DNA of 64,000 bases, taken from NCBI RefSeq assembly GCF_954871325.1, contig NC_088775.1, positions 21,801,561-21,865,560 of the forward strand, in the 5' to 3' direction. The notes beneath the pieces are model-generated. The model made no database searches. It was not told the origin of the DNA and saw nothing but the letters and a program-made list of their open reading frames with translations. A program made the position numbers and the translations under genes. Shown one piece after another: positions 1 to 11,200 of this stretch. The DNA comes from Gordionus sp. m RMFG-2023 (Eukaryota > Nematomorpha > Gordioida > Chordodea > Parachordodidae). Each line of letters starts with the position of its first letter. The stretch's first letter is position 1.

Positions 1-26
1 ACATTTTTTCAATAATAATAATGCAG

Positions 27-173
27 ACATCTCTCAGCGACTGTTACCAAAATATGTCCGAGACGACTTTTAAGGCTCTGAGAAGGCAATTACCCATCAC
101 TCGTACCAAGATAGATTGGGAAAAAATAACGGCCTACAAATTGGCGTCCGAAATGAAAGGAGGAATTCGTTGA
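27..173 (+). CDS. possible last exon of an unrecognised host gene
   Basis: A short open frame ends at TGA 171-173. It is preceded by a T-rich stretch and a CAG at 24-26 that could be a 3' splice site, although an in-frame ATG also lies at 21-23. The reading contains [17 protein letters not shown] and ends in KGGIR. It is richer in G and C and in charged residues than the surrounding AT-rich DNA, which suggests real coding sequence. A possible polyadenylation signal follows about 150 bases on. I do not recognise the family. The rest of the gene would lie left of the window. It could also be a transposon remnant, but no terminal repeats are seen nearby. Confidence 0.45.
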   Translation, partial: TSLSDCYQNMSETTFKALRRQLPITRTKIDWEKITAYKLASEMKGGIR

Positions 174-2084
174 TGCACACATTTAATACGTTCCTTTTTT
201 CTATTATCATATTTTTTATTTATTATGCATAACTTCTAAGAAAATAATGATTTATAATCGATCCGCATAATTTTTGCACGATCATTGGCTATTTCGAATT
301 TTTTTTATAGCAGATTTTGTATTCCAATAAAACACGACTCATTTTCTTACTGTACGAATAGGTAAGTTATTGTGCCATACCAATGATTACATATTTCATT
401 ATGCATACACTTAACTTTCTAGAATATTATAAAAAATCCATTCAATTCATCTTTGCAGAATTAAAATAGGTTGTTATTTATTGATTATCTTCCTTTTTCT
501 AAAATTTGTTGTGATATTAGTATTAAAAGTACAAATCAATATATTTATTTAATTTAACTATTGTTCCTTTTTAGGAACTCAATTATGTTTTCCTTAAAAC
601 TAATTTTTTTTAAAGTTTAAATTATTATTTTGTTATTTTACATTCTTATAGATATTATATATAATAGTTTTAATAAATAAATTAAACAATAAAAAATATA
701 TTAAAAAAATAAATTAAAAGGTTATTTTTTCAATTTTACATACACATAATCATTTTTATAAAATTATACCAATATCAATATTACTTGATAAATAAAAAAT
801 GATTATAATATTTATAAAATTATAAATTTCATTTTGTAAATACCGGTTACAAAATACTCGTCTTCATAAATCTATAGACTGTCCCATGGTTATATTATTA
901 TTGTTACTACTACATCAGCAAAAATCCATGGTATTTAAGAATAATTATATTTTAGCTAAAAGAATAGAAAACTTAAAGGTTATTATATTCTGTATCTTAA
1001 AATTGTTTTAATTAAAATGATAGAAATTTAAAGATAAATCATGTTTTTAAAACTTAATTCATAATTTTTACTTTAAATTATATAAATTGATGCTATAATA
1101 TAGAATTAAAAGGTTGAGTGCATATGTATGAAATAACTTTTTTCTAAAAAAAAGAATGCCGTTTTAATTTGAATTAAATAAATATTTTTTTATTACCATT
1201 AAATAAAGAATAAATTTTTTTTAAACATTTATTGGTATTTAATTTTTGATAATATAGCACTTTCGCTTGAGCTGCAAATAGATTACTCTAAAGGAGCCTT
1301 TTATATTAATTCCCTTATAAAATTACCATTAAATATATATTAGCTCTACCATAATCTTCCTTCCTGTTCTAATAGGTTAATTTAAGAAAAAAAATGTTTA
1401 AAATTATTGTTCAATTTCCATTTTGGAATAATATTTTTATCTTAATATTAGGATTATATATATAGCTTCAAATTTTTTTTAGAAAACGATATAGTTATTC
1501 ACTACTAGAAAATTGAGATTAATAATGATAGTTGACAAAAAAAAATGCAGACCCTTTTTAAAAAAAACGGGATAGATGGTTCCCATTATCTTCGATTTTA
1601 GCTGGACCATCATTTTATATCGTAAATTAAAAGTATAACAAAATATCTAGAGATTATCAAACATATCTGAGTATAAATTGCCTTTTTTTTAACACGATAT
1701 AATCGAATAATTTTGAAGATAATAGAAATGAAGATTTTATATTGATAAAGTTATGTTAATTCGCAAAGAATGAAGATAAGTTCTGATGTTTATATTAATC
1801 ACCTATATTTTACCATAGTATACCAAAGTCATGGTCAATCAAATATGATTTTTATGCATGACAACTCCCTCTCATAGCGCCTTATCAAAACAAGAATTAT
1901 TGTCTGCTAATTACCCAAGACATGTAAAATCTACTCAATAACTCCCTAAATCTCCTTATCCTATTATTATATCATGTGTTTAACGAATTATAGATATTTT
2001 GACTTGAAAGAAAAATATGACCCTTAATTTCACAAGAAAAAAAATGAAAATATTGTCAGTTATTATGTTAGCATCAAATCAAGA
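174..2084. other. AT-rich spacer, no gene seen
   Basis: Apart from the possible polyadenylation signal, I see only AT-rich low-complexity DNA with short A and T runs. No open frame of recognisable content, no terminal repeats and no RNA gene were found on either strand. Confidence 0.6.
326..331 (+). promoter_or_regulatory. possible polyadenylation signal AATAAA
   Basis: AATAAA lies about 150 bases after the stop of the putative exon at 27-173, on the same strand. The hexamer is frequent by chance in DNA this AT-rich, so the call rests only on its position. Confidence 0.25.
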
Positions 2085-2521
2085 TATATGTTGTATTCCA
2101 TATTAAATCAACCAAAAAAAGTTGATTCTCAACCCGACCCCCTTCGATTTTTTTAAAAATTTGTATGTTGGTAGTATATAACACTAACTAATAAAAATGT
2201 AAAATTTTACTTTTCAAATCGCCTTACTTCATGAGATATGGCCATCTTTAGAAAGGTGGAAATTCCAAAAGTAATTAAGCTAAAGACATGATTTTAATTT
2301 TATTAAATAGCTCTTTATTATGATATAAAATTTATTTTGTTGAAAAAATGTTTATTACCAAAAACCGGAAATGGCTATCTTTTTTTTCTTTTAAATTTTT
2401 TTTACAGATAGACATTATACTTAATATTTGTACAAAATTCTAGATTGGGACGAGTACTGTGCCAAAAGTTATTACACTTTAAATATAAGTAGTATGGCTT
2501 AAATCCTATATTATACTAAAT
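2085..2521 (+). repeat. left terminal inverted repeat of the 3-kb transposon
   Basis: Pairs in reverse complement with 4591-5063. Compared with its partner it carries an extra short CAAAAAAAGTTGATT stretch near the outer end, which makes a small local direct repeat. Confidence 0.75.
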
Positions 2522-2810
2522 GTATAGTAATTTACGAAACAAAAGAAAATTTGTTTAGGATCGGGCCAGATATATTTTTTTATAAATCTTTTTGGCCGTG
2601 TTAGAAAAATTAGGCCTATGCAGATCACTAGCAGACTTTGTGTCATATTTAGCACATAAGTTTAGCTATTTTATTTTAGAAGGAAAATAATTGTAAAAAT
2701 ATTTATAACTTTATTTAGCTAATTAATGGAAAATTAATATTCTAATAAACATATTAATTAAATAATATCATACATTAAATAATCTAATGAATTAGAATAA
2801 AATTTGACTT

Positions 2811-3923
2811 TCATTTTTCCTTCCATTGGAATAGATATTTTTGTGTCCCGGGAATTCGTTTGGCCATTAAAAATCTATTTTCAAGATTGATTTCCATTCT
2901 TAAATGTTCTACGTTGCTAACTAATATATAATTAATTCCCGGGATATTGATTATCGCATAATTATATAACTCAATAGGAGTTATTATATGATTTTCATGA
3001 GGACGTTGCAGGCTTGCTCTAGCCGCCAACCTCTTAGTAATTCCCCATAAACTATCGCAAGGGGTTTTGCCATGTGCATTATAAAAAATCCATTCTGCCT
3101 AATGTTTATAAAGGTTTACAAAGTTTTTTTTGTTTTTATAATGAGTAACAGTTCCATCAGAAAAATAAAATATTATTGAAATCTTATCAAATCTTTCTTT
3201 CAAGAATAGAATTAATTTTATTTGAAATAAATGAAAGGAAAGTATTGTGTTTTAGACAATCTGATATAACCACGTATACCTGTTTGATGATATAGCTTTC
3301 GTGGTAATAAATCATAAATGGATGAAGTGTTGCCTGATTATTAGTCTAATGAAAACCTTGAGCGTGATCTTGAACTACAAAAGCGTAGTTCTCTGCAAAA
3401 TCAGATATTATTAGATATTCCCCATCCTTTAAATTCGATTTTAATGACTTGTTCCGAAGAAATAAATGCATGAGGAATTAAAATGTTTAATATTTCAATC
3501 AAATACTCCACAAATTCGTTGGCGCACTTTGTTAAAGTTGTAGTACGGTCAGCTGCCAACCATTGTTTAAATGTTATATAATCTATGGCATTATTATCAA
3601 ACAATAAGTGTATATTTTTTTAAGTTCCAAAGTGCCGGGACACATTTGTCATTTCCATAAGTAACAGCAATGCTGCCTGGATTGCATAGACTTTGTGCAA
3701 TGTAATATTTATAATCTTTTAAGGGAGGAAATGGAAAGTTATGCTGGTTTGCAGTTAACTTATCTAATTTACCACCAATTATAATTAACTTAAAATTAAT
3801 AGAAGGTAATGTGATAGGGATCGTAGAAGTAAAAGGTAAGATGGGATTTGTTGAATATTTTTTTTTCCTGCAAGAACTACAAATTTTTTGATTAATTGAT
3901 AAGCTAGAATTCACTTGTATCAT
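2811..3923 (-). pseudogene. decayed transposase of an arthropod/cnidarian family (FSDG motif)
   Basis: Pieces appear in order on the minus strand. Near 3870 there is an N-terminal CSSCRKK zinc-type motif. At 3401-3604 is TFKQWLAADRTTTLTK followed by PHAFISSEQ, and near 3360-3400 FAENYAFVVQDHAQGFH. At about 3110-3180 is FFSDGTVTHYKNKKNFVN, at about 3040-3090 WIFYNAHGKTPCDSLWG, and at 2811-3029 ARASLQRPHENH with RIPGTQKYLFQW. From memory this order matches a widespread, poorly named family of transposon proteins in insect and cnidarian genomes. Its members carry FSDGCAGQYKN, a SHGKSPCDG motif and a C-terminal SLQRP and PGT block. Breaks include an in-frame TAG just after the FH of the third block, another TAG before AEWIF, and frame changes between the N-terminal and middle parts. 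It is certainly nonfunctional. The family resemblance is recalled, not searched. Confidence 0.7.
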
Positions 3924-4590
3924 TCACTGTAAAACACCTCTAAGATCGTAACGTACTGAGAGATTTTATTTGAAATGTGTTGCAGCACTTTACAGGAATT
4001 ATAGACATTTAAAATATAATTTTTTTAAATTAATAAATAAATTTAATTTCTTAGAAAAATGGCTATGTAAAATTAATCAATAAAAATGACGGCTGTTGCT
4101 GTTGGAATTAATTTTGAATATTTACTTTATGTCAAATATAATTGTTTTAATTAATTATAAGTAGATTAAAATAATCTTTAAAATGAAAATATACTTCTGA
4201 CGATCACAATAATAATTAATTATCTGGCAATGAAAAATAAACTTCATCATTCACTCACAGAGTTGCCAGGTCTAAAAATCTCAAATTTAAGAAGAAATTT
4301 GGGACGAATATGATCTTTAGGTTGGGGTGAAGATATTATTGAGCTCACTTTTTATTATCATAGTTGTTACTTTATTACTTTTTACAAAATCTTATTATTT
4401 ATTCCTTATAATGCCTCCAAATTAAGGCGTTTTGTGTTATATTTAAAATAATATAATACAATTGGTAAATGTTGTTTTGAGTTTTTTAACATTTAAAAAA
4501 TGCAAAATAATAAGATTTTTAGGATTTTAGTTTTAATGCTATTATTCACATATATTGTCCACTTTTTTAAAAAATAATTACTCCATATTT

Positions 4591-5063
4591 GGTATAATAT
4601 AGGATTTAAGCCATACTACTTATATTTAAAGTGTAATAACTATTGACCTAGTATTCTTCCCAATCTAGGAATTTGTACAAATATTAAGAAGTATAATGTC
4701 TATCTGTAAAAAAAATTTAAAAGAAAAAAAAGAGCAATTTTTATTTTATAGCCATTTCCGGTTTTTGGTGATAGACTTTTTTTTCAATAAAATAAATTTT
4801 ATGTCATATTAAAGAGCTATTTAATAAAATTTAAATCGTGTCTTTAGCTTATTTACTTTTTGAGATATTTAAAATTAAATATAGTGTGTTTTGGAATTTC
4901 CGCGTTTCTAAAGATGGCCATATCTCATGAAGTAAGCTGAGTTGAAAATTAAAATTTTATATTTTTACTAGTTAGTTTATATACTACCATCATACAAATT
5001 TTAAAAAAAATCGAAGGGGGTCGGGTTGAATCTTCAGTTGATTTGATATGGAATACAACATAT
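4591..5063 (-). repeat. right terminal inverted repeat of the 3-kb transposon
   Basis: Reverse-complement partner of 2085-2521. Its outer end runs into a T-rich tract at 5062-5070, which makes the exact terminus uncertain by several bases. Confidence 0.75.
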
Positions 5064-5389
5064 TTTTTTTCAGTTTAATAATTTATTCTTTATAGCATGT
5101 TTAGTTGTAATGTTATACAAATGTATTTTGATTTCTATAATTATAAAAAATATTTTGAGGTATGATTCTGTTTTACGTTATAATTTATGATTAAAGAATA
5201 ATATTGAAAGTGACGAGAGCGTATGGCTTGTTTATAAGCTATATTATTGGCGATTTAATTATTAAATGACTTTAAAGTGTATATAGGAGTCAGCTGCAGA
5301 GTTGTTAAAGTATCTAGATACAAGATACAAAAATGTAGTATCTATATCTAGGCACACTCTTATAAAAATATCGGTATATAGATATTTTA
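5064..5389. other. spacer with a short hAT-like end fragment
   Basis: AT-rich. Around 5297-5330 is CAGAGTTGTTAAAGTATC followed by TATCTAGATAC-type sequence, a motif common at the ends of animal hAT MITEs. No matching right end was found, so this is only a possible fragment. Confidence 0.4.
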
Positions 5390-5550
5390 CAGTGTTGTGA
5401 TGATTTAATGTAACATATTGACGATTTAATTTAAACACATACATATATAATTTTAATCTTTACAAATGTACAACAAAAGAAATAATAGATTATATATGCA
5501 TGTGTTTATATTAAATCGTCAATATGTTACATTAAATCATTACAACACTG
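5390..5550. mobile_element. 161-bp MITE, TA-flanked
   Basis: Inverted ends of about 54 bp start CAGTGTTGT and end ACAACACTG, nearly perfectly paired (5390-5445 with 5497-5550). TA dinucleotides flank at 5388-5389 and 5551-5552, as expected for Tc1/mariner-like insertion. The short AT-rich centre has no coding content. The high similarity of the arms suggests a fairly recent insertion. Confidence 0.7.
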
Positions 5551-6104
5551 TATTAGATTATGTATCTATATTTAGATGCATTTTGATATAATTTTATTTT
5601 ATGTTTTTTATCTTAAAAATAACAATACTTGAATTAAACTCATTTAATAGTATGACCTAGTTTATTTCATTATAAAAATAAACAAGAATTTTATTTTATT
5701 CAATGTACGACAACATAGTAAATTTTATATTGTAATTATTTATATTAATTTAAAACTATTTTTAGATCAATATTTCTACAAAATCTTTGAAAAGAAATTC
5801 AATGATTTAATATTAAATTTTGGGCACCCCTTAGATGATATACAGATTGTCGTTGTTTTTGCACAGTAACTCTTATTAGAGCACAAAATATGTAAACAAC
5901 ATTTTATATATTTTATTATTCAATTCGAACATCATATAAAAAATGCCAATATCCCTATTTTTATGCTTCTTTCGTACAAATTCTCATTCAAAACGTATAA
6001 ATTTTTCATTAAAAATCAGCGGAATATCTCTAAAATATTAAATTTCTATTAGCTTAAAATAATTTTTTTCATCAATGGTATTGAAAAATATATCATAAAA
6101 TAAT
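5551..6104. other. AT-rich spacer, no gene seen
   Basis: Low-complexity AT-rich DNA between the MITE and the isolated satellite block. I see nothing that supports a gene or an element end. Confidence 0.5.
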
Positions 6105-6945
6105 CGAAATAATGAAATTTTCCATATATAACGCCAGCAATTCAGTATTTCGGTTTCAAATCGGTTATCGGTCAAATCACATATTTTTAAATATTTTATG
6201 GGATAATGATTTGCACGTATTTATAGATAAATTAACCAAAAATGAACATATTCCAAATAATATTACTCCAAATTTGGTTGATCGAATATTTAGTAAGTGG
6301 TCGGTTTTGAGCTCGCCATTCGGTCAAATCTTAATATTTTCAAAAAATTATTTAGGATAATGCTTAACATCTTATATTGTTCACTTATAAACCAAAAATG
6401 AAGAATTTCCCATGGAGAGCGCCAGCAACGCAGTGTTTCTGTTTCGAATCGGTTATCGGTCAAATCACGATATTTTTAAAATATTTTTTGGGATAATGAT
6501 TTGCAATTTATAGATAAATTAACCAAAAATGAACATTTTCCAAATAAAATTATTATCAAATTTGGTCGATCGAATATTTAGTAAGTGGTCGGTTTTGAGC
6601 TCGCCATTCGGTCAAATCATAATATTTTCAAAAAATTAATTAAGATAATGCTTAACACGTTATTGTTCACGTATAAACCAAAAATGAAGAATTTTCCATG
6701 GATAACGCCAGAAATGCAGTATTTAGTCATTGGGCTGGTTTCGAAACGGTTATCTGTCAAATCACGATATTTTTAAAATATTTTTTGGGATAATGATTTA
6801 CACGTATATATAGATAAATAAACCAAAAATGATCATTTTCCAAATAATATTAATACCAAATTTGGTCGATCGAATATTTAGTAAGTGGTAGGTTTTGAGC
6901 TCGACATTCGGTCAAATCATAATATTTTCAAAATATTTAACAATT
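6105..6945 (+). repeat. isolated block of ~3 satellite monomers outside the big element
   Basis: Nearly three monomers of the satellite that fills the arms of the large element, in the orientation of the right arm and opposite to the nearby left arm. Recurring landmarks are ATAACGCCAG, CGGTTATCGGTCAAATCAC, GATCGAATATTTAGTAAGTGG and CGCCATTCGGTCAAATC. The block is more diverged than the array monomers. One copy has a GCAGTATTTAGTC stretch (about 6715-6727) related to the terminal motif of the large element. It is probably a remnant of another copy of that element or an inversion product. Confidence 0.8.
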
Positions 6946-7834
6946 GAGTCTTTAAATCTTCCATCAAGTTTATTCAGAAATCTGGGTATATATTTGCATA
7001 TCATAATAATATTTTCAGTTTTCCATATCGTTTATAAATAGAACTGGTAGCTAATTTGAATGAATGTTGAGTTGGGTAAGGTGATTACAATTGGACCGTA
7101 TACGCTATAATCATTTTTATTGGACAAATATGTTTTAAAAGAACACTATTGGCTAAATTTGATTGATGTTTTTTGAGGATTATTATAATAAATTAATTAA
7201 AATTTTTAAAACTATATAATTAGTTTTACAATATAAATTTTATTATTAAATGTATAAATATGTAATTTAACTATGCCAGAAAAAATTAACAATATATTTT
7301 TATTGTTTTTTAATATTTTACATAAAATTTTTAACGGGTTAGTTATTTTATGAAAATGATTAATGGTAAGATTAGAGAAATAAGAAAATATATAATTAAT
7401 AAACAGTCTGCTTATCTTTTTAGAGTATTTGTTTCAATAGATTATAGAATTTTTGAATGATTATAAATCCATAATTGTAACAAAATATTTGATGGTGAAT
7501 CTAGAAATAAAATTAATCAATGATTATGATAATTTAATTAGTTATTCTGTGAAAATTAATGTGATGTATCATTGCATCTAATCATTAATAGCTTATCATT
7601 AAAAACACAATTAAGTGGCTTCCACAACCCAAACGAGGGAATATCCAGTGCACTGAATTTACACCACTGGCAGTAAAATTTACCCTATTGTCAGGGTTCA
7701 TTTAATTAAAATATGAATGGCATGCTATTTTGACTTCTCCCTTAACACTCAATCCTAATTGCTATGTATACTTAATAAATTAAGACTCTGGATTTTGACC
7801 CATAGCAATATTTTTGCTAATAATCTTCCGGTAT
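6946..7834. other. spacer left of the large element, no gene seen
   Basis: AT-rich, with a slightly GC-richer patch at about 7610-7800 that shows no convincing reading frame on either strand. A heptamer AATCTTC at 7822-7828 recurs just outside the right end (44756-44762). It is set 6 bases off the left terminus, so it is only a weak hint of a target duplication. Confidence 0.5.
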
Positions 7835-8284
7835 GACTAAATACTGTCTTGCTAAAAAGCAATTAATCATAATTTGATGATAGAATATCTTTTAAAAAAA
7901 ATTTTTAAAAAACATTTTTTTTATTTTACATATATCAATTTTTAATTAATAAAAAAATTGATATTAAATATCATATAATTTAAAATTCTATTTTTACTTA
8001 ATATTATTGGAAAAAAAATATATTTACTAGCTTATTACAACTTAAATTTTATTTTTCAATTACAAAATTAAACAAATTAATATATATAAGAGGGCGTTAA
8101 ATACATAAATATGAAAATATATTCTTAGGAAACCAGAATAAATATTGGATAGCGCTTTTTTTGTATTTGGGTGTAAATACATGTGAAAAACCTAAAATAA
8201 ATTTAAAAAATAGAGGTTTGTTTGAGATTTAATTAATGAGTAGGTTTAGAATCGAAAAATAGTAGAAAGTTTGTAAGGAACATA
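7835..8284 (+). repeat. left unique terminal inverted repeat of the large element
   Basis: About 450 bp, reverse-complement match to 44290-44754, with shared landmarks GCTAGCGTTATTGATC-type inner junction, GAGGGCGTTAAATACATAAA and GGATAGCGCTTTTTTTGTAT. The homology continues into the outermost satellite monomers, so the true inverted repeat exceeds 750 bp. Confidence 0.9.
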
Positions 8285-11200
8285 TTGCTAGCGTTATTGA
8301 TCAAAATCTCTTCATTTTTGGTTTATACGTGTATATTTAGGTGTTAAACATTATCCTAAAAAATATTTTGAAAATATTATGATTTGACCGAATGCCGAAA
8401 TTAAAACCGACCAATTACTAAATATTCGATCGACCAAATTTGGTGTTAATATTATTTGAAAAATAATCATTTTTGGTTGATTTATCTATAAATACGTGCA
8501 AATCATTATCCCAAAAAATATTTTAAAAATATCGTGATTTGACAGAAAACCGATTATAAACCGGCCTAATGACTAAATACTGTCTTGCTGGCGTTATACA
8601 TGGAAAATTCTTTATTTTTGGTTTATATGTGAACGATAACGTGGTATGCATTATTCTAATTAATTTTTTGAAAATGTTAAGATTTGACCGAATTACGAGC
8701 TCAAAACCGACGGCTTACTAAATATTCGATCTAACAGATTGGGTAGTAATATTATTTGGGAAATGTTCATTTTTGGTTTATTTATCTATCTTGCAAATCA
8801 TTATCCCAAAAAATATTTTAAAAATATCATGATTTGACCGATAACCGATTTCAAACCGAAATACTGACTAGCTGGCGTTATACATAGAAAATTCTTCATT
8901 TTTGGTTTATACGTGAACAATAACGTGTTAAGCATTATCCTAATTAATATTTTGAAAATATTATGATTTGACCGAATGGCGAGCGCAAAACCGACCACTT
9001 ACTAAATATTCGATCTACCAAATTTGGTAGTAATATTATTTGGAAAATGTTCATTTTTGGTTTATTTATCTATAAATACGTGCAAATCATTATCCCAAAA
9101 AATATTTTAAAAATATCATAATTTGACCGATAACCGATTTCAAACCGAAATACTGCCTAGCTAGCGTTATACATAGAAAATTCTTCATTTTTGGTTTATA
9201 CGTGAACAATAACGTGTTAAGCATTATCCTAATTAATATTTTGAAAATATTATGATTTGACCGAATGGCGAGCGCAAAACCGACCACTTACTAAATATTC
9301 GATCTACCAAATTTGGTAGTAATATTATTTGGAAAATGTTCATTTTTGGTTAATACGTGCAAATCATTATCCCAAAAAATATTTTAAAAATATCTTGATT
9401 TGACCGATAACCGATTTGAAACCAAAATACTGCCTTGCTTGCGTTATACATAGAAAATTCTTCATTTTTGATTTATACGTGAACAATAACGTGTTAAGCA
9501 TTATCCTAATTAATTTTTTGAAAATATTATGATTTGACGGAATAGCTCAAAACCGACGACTTACTAAATATTCGATCTACCAAATTTGGTAGTAATATTA
9601 TTTGGAAAATGTTCATTTCTAGTTTATTTATCTATAAATACGTGCAAATCATTATCCCAAAAAATATTTTAAAAATATCGTGATTTGACCGATAACCGAT
9701 TTGAAACCGAAATACTCTCTTGCTAGCGTTATACATAGAAAATTCTTCATTTTTGGTTTATACGTGAACAATAACGTGTTAAGCATTCCTAAATAATATT
9801 TTGAAAATATTATTATTTGACCGAATGGCGAGCTCAAAACCAACCACTTTATAAATATTCGATCTACCAAATTTGGTAGTAATATTATTTGGTAGTAATA
9901 TTATTTGGTAGTAATATTATTTGGAAAATGTTCATTTTTGGTTTAAATATCTATATATACGTTTAAATCATCATCCCAAAAAATATTTTAACAATATCGT
10001 GATTTGACCGATAACTGATTTGAAACCGAAATACTGTCTTGCTGACTTTATACATGGAAAATTCTTCATTTTTGGTTTATACATGAACAATAACGTGTTA
10101 AACATTATACTAACTAATTTTTTGAAAATATTAAGATTTGACCGAATAGCGAGCTCAAAACCGACCACTTACTAAATATTCGATCTACCAAATTTGGTAG
10201 TAATATTATTTGGAAAATGTTCATTTTTGGTTAATTTATCTATAAATACGTGCAAATCATTATCCAAAAAAATATTTTAAAAATATCGTGATTTGACCGA
10301 TAACCGATTTGAAACCGAAATACTGCCTTGCTGGCGTTATACGTAGAAAATTCTTCATTTTTGGTTTATACATGAACAATAACGTGTTAAGCATTATCCT
10401 AATTAATTTTTTGAAAATATTAAGATTTGACCGAATGGCGAGCTCAAAACCGACCACTTACTAAATATTCGATCTACCAAATTTGGTAGTAATATTATAT
10501 GGTAGTAATATTATTTGGAAAATGTTCATTTTTGGTTTATTTATCTATAAATACGTGCAAATCATTATCCCAAAAAATATTTTAAAAATATCGTGATTTG
10601 AGCGATAATCGATTTGAAACCGAAATACTGCTTTGCTGGCGTTAGAAATTGTTTATATGTGAACAATAACGTGTTAAGCATTATCATAATTAATTTTTTG
10701 AAAATATTATGATTTGACCGAATGGCGAGCTCAAAACCGACCACTTACTAAATATTCGATCTACCAAATTTAGTAGTAATATTATTTGGAAAATGTTCAT
10801 TTTTGGGTTATTTATCTATAAATAGTTGCAAATCATTATCCCAAAAAATATTTTAAAAATATCATGATTTGACCGATAACCGATTTCAAACCGAAATACT
10901 GTGCTGGCGTTATACATAGAAAATTCTTCATTTTTGGTTTATACGTGAACAATAACGTGTTAAGCATTATAATTAATATTTTGAAAATATTATGATTTGA
11001 CCGAATGGCGAGCTCAAAACTGACCACTTACTTAATATTCGATCTACCAAATTTGGTAGTAATATTATTTGTAAAATGTTCATTTTTGGTTAATACGTGC
11101 AAATCATTATCCCAAAAAATATTTTAAAAATATCGTGATTTGACCGATAACCGATTTGAAACCAAAATACTGCCTTGCTGGCGTTATACATAGAAAATTC

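Larger units (their letters stand above)
2085..5063 (-). mobile_element. 3-kb DNA transposon with ~0.45-kb inverted ends, unclassified family
   Basis: The segment 2085-2521 recurs in inverted orientation at 4591-5063. Landmarks in both copies include ATATGTTGTATTCCATAT near the outer end, a CAACCCGACC block, GAGATATGGCCATCTTTAGAAA, CCGGAAATGG and the inner AAGTAGTATGGCTTAA. The ~2.07 kb between the arms carries a decayed minus-strand transposase (2811-3923). The inverted ends differ by many substitutions and small indels, so the insertion is old. I could not identify a target-site duplication, so the superfamily is open. Long inverted ends around a single transposase gene fit a cut-and-paste DNA transposon. 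Confidence 0.75.

Noticed and set aside
5262-5444. 60-codon minus-strand frame
   Set aside because: It lies across the MITE's left inverted repeat and hAT-like end fragment. Non-coding repeat sequence.
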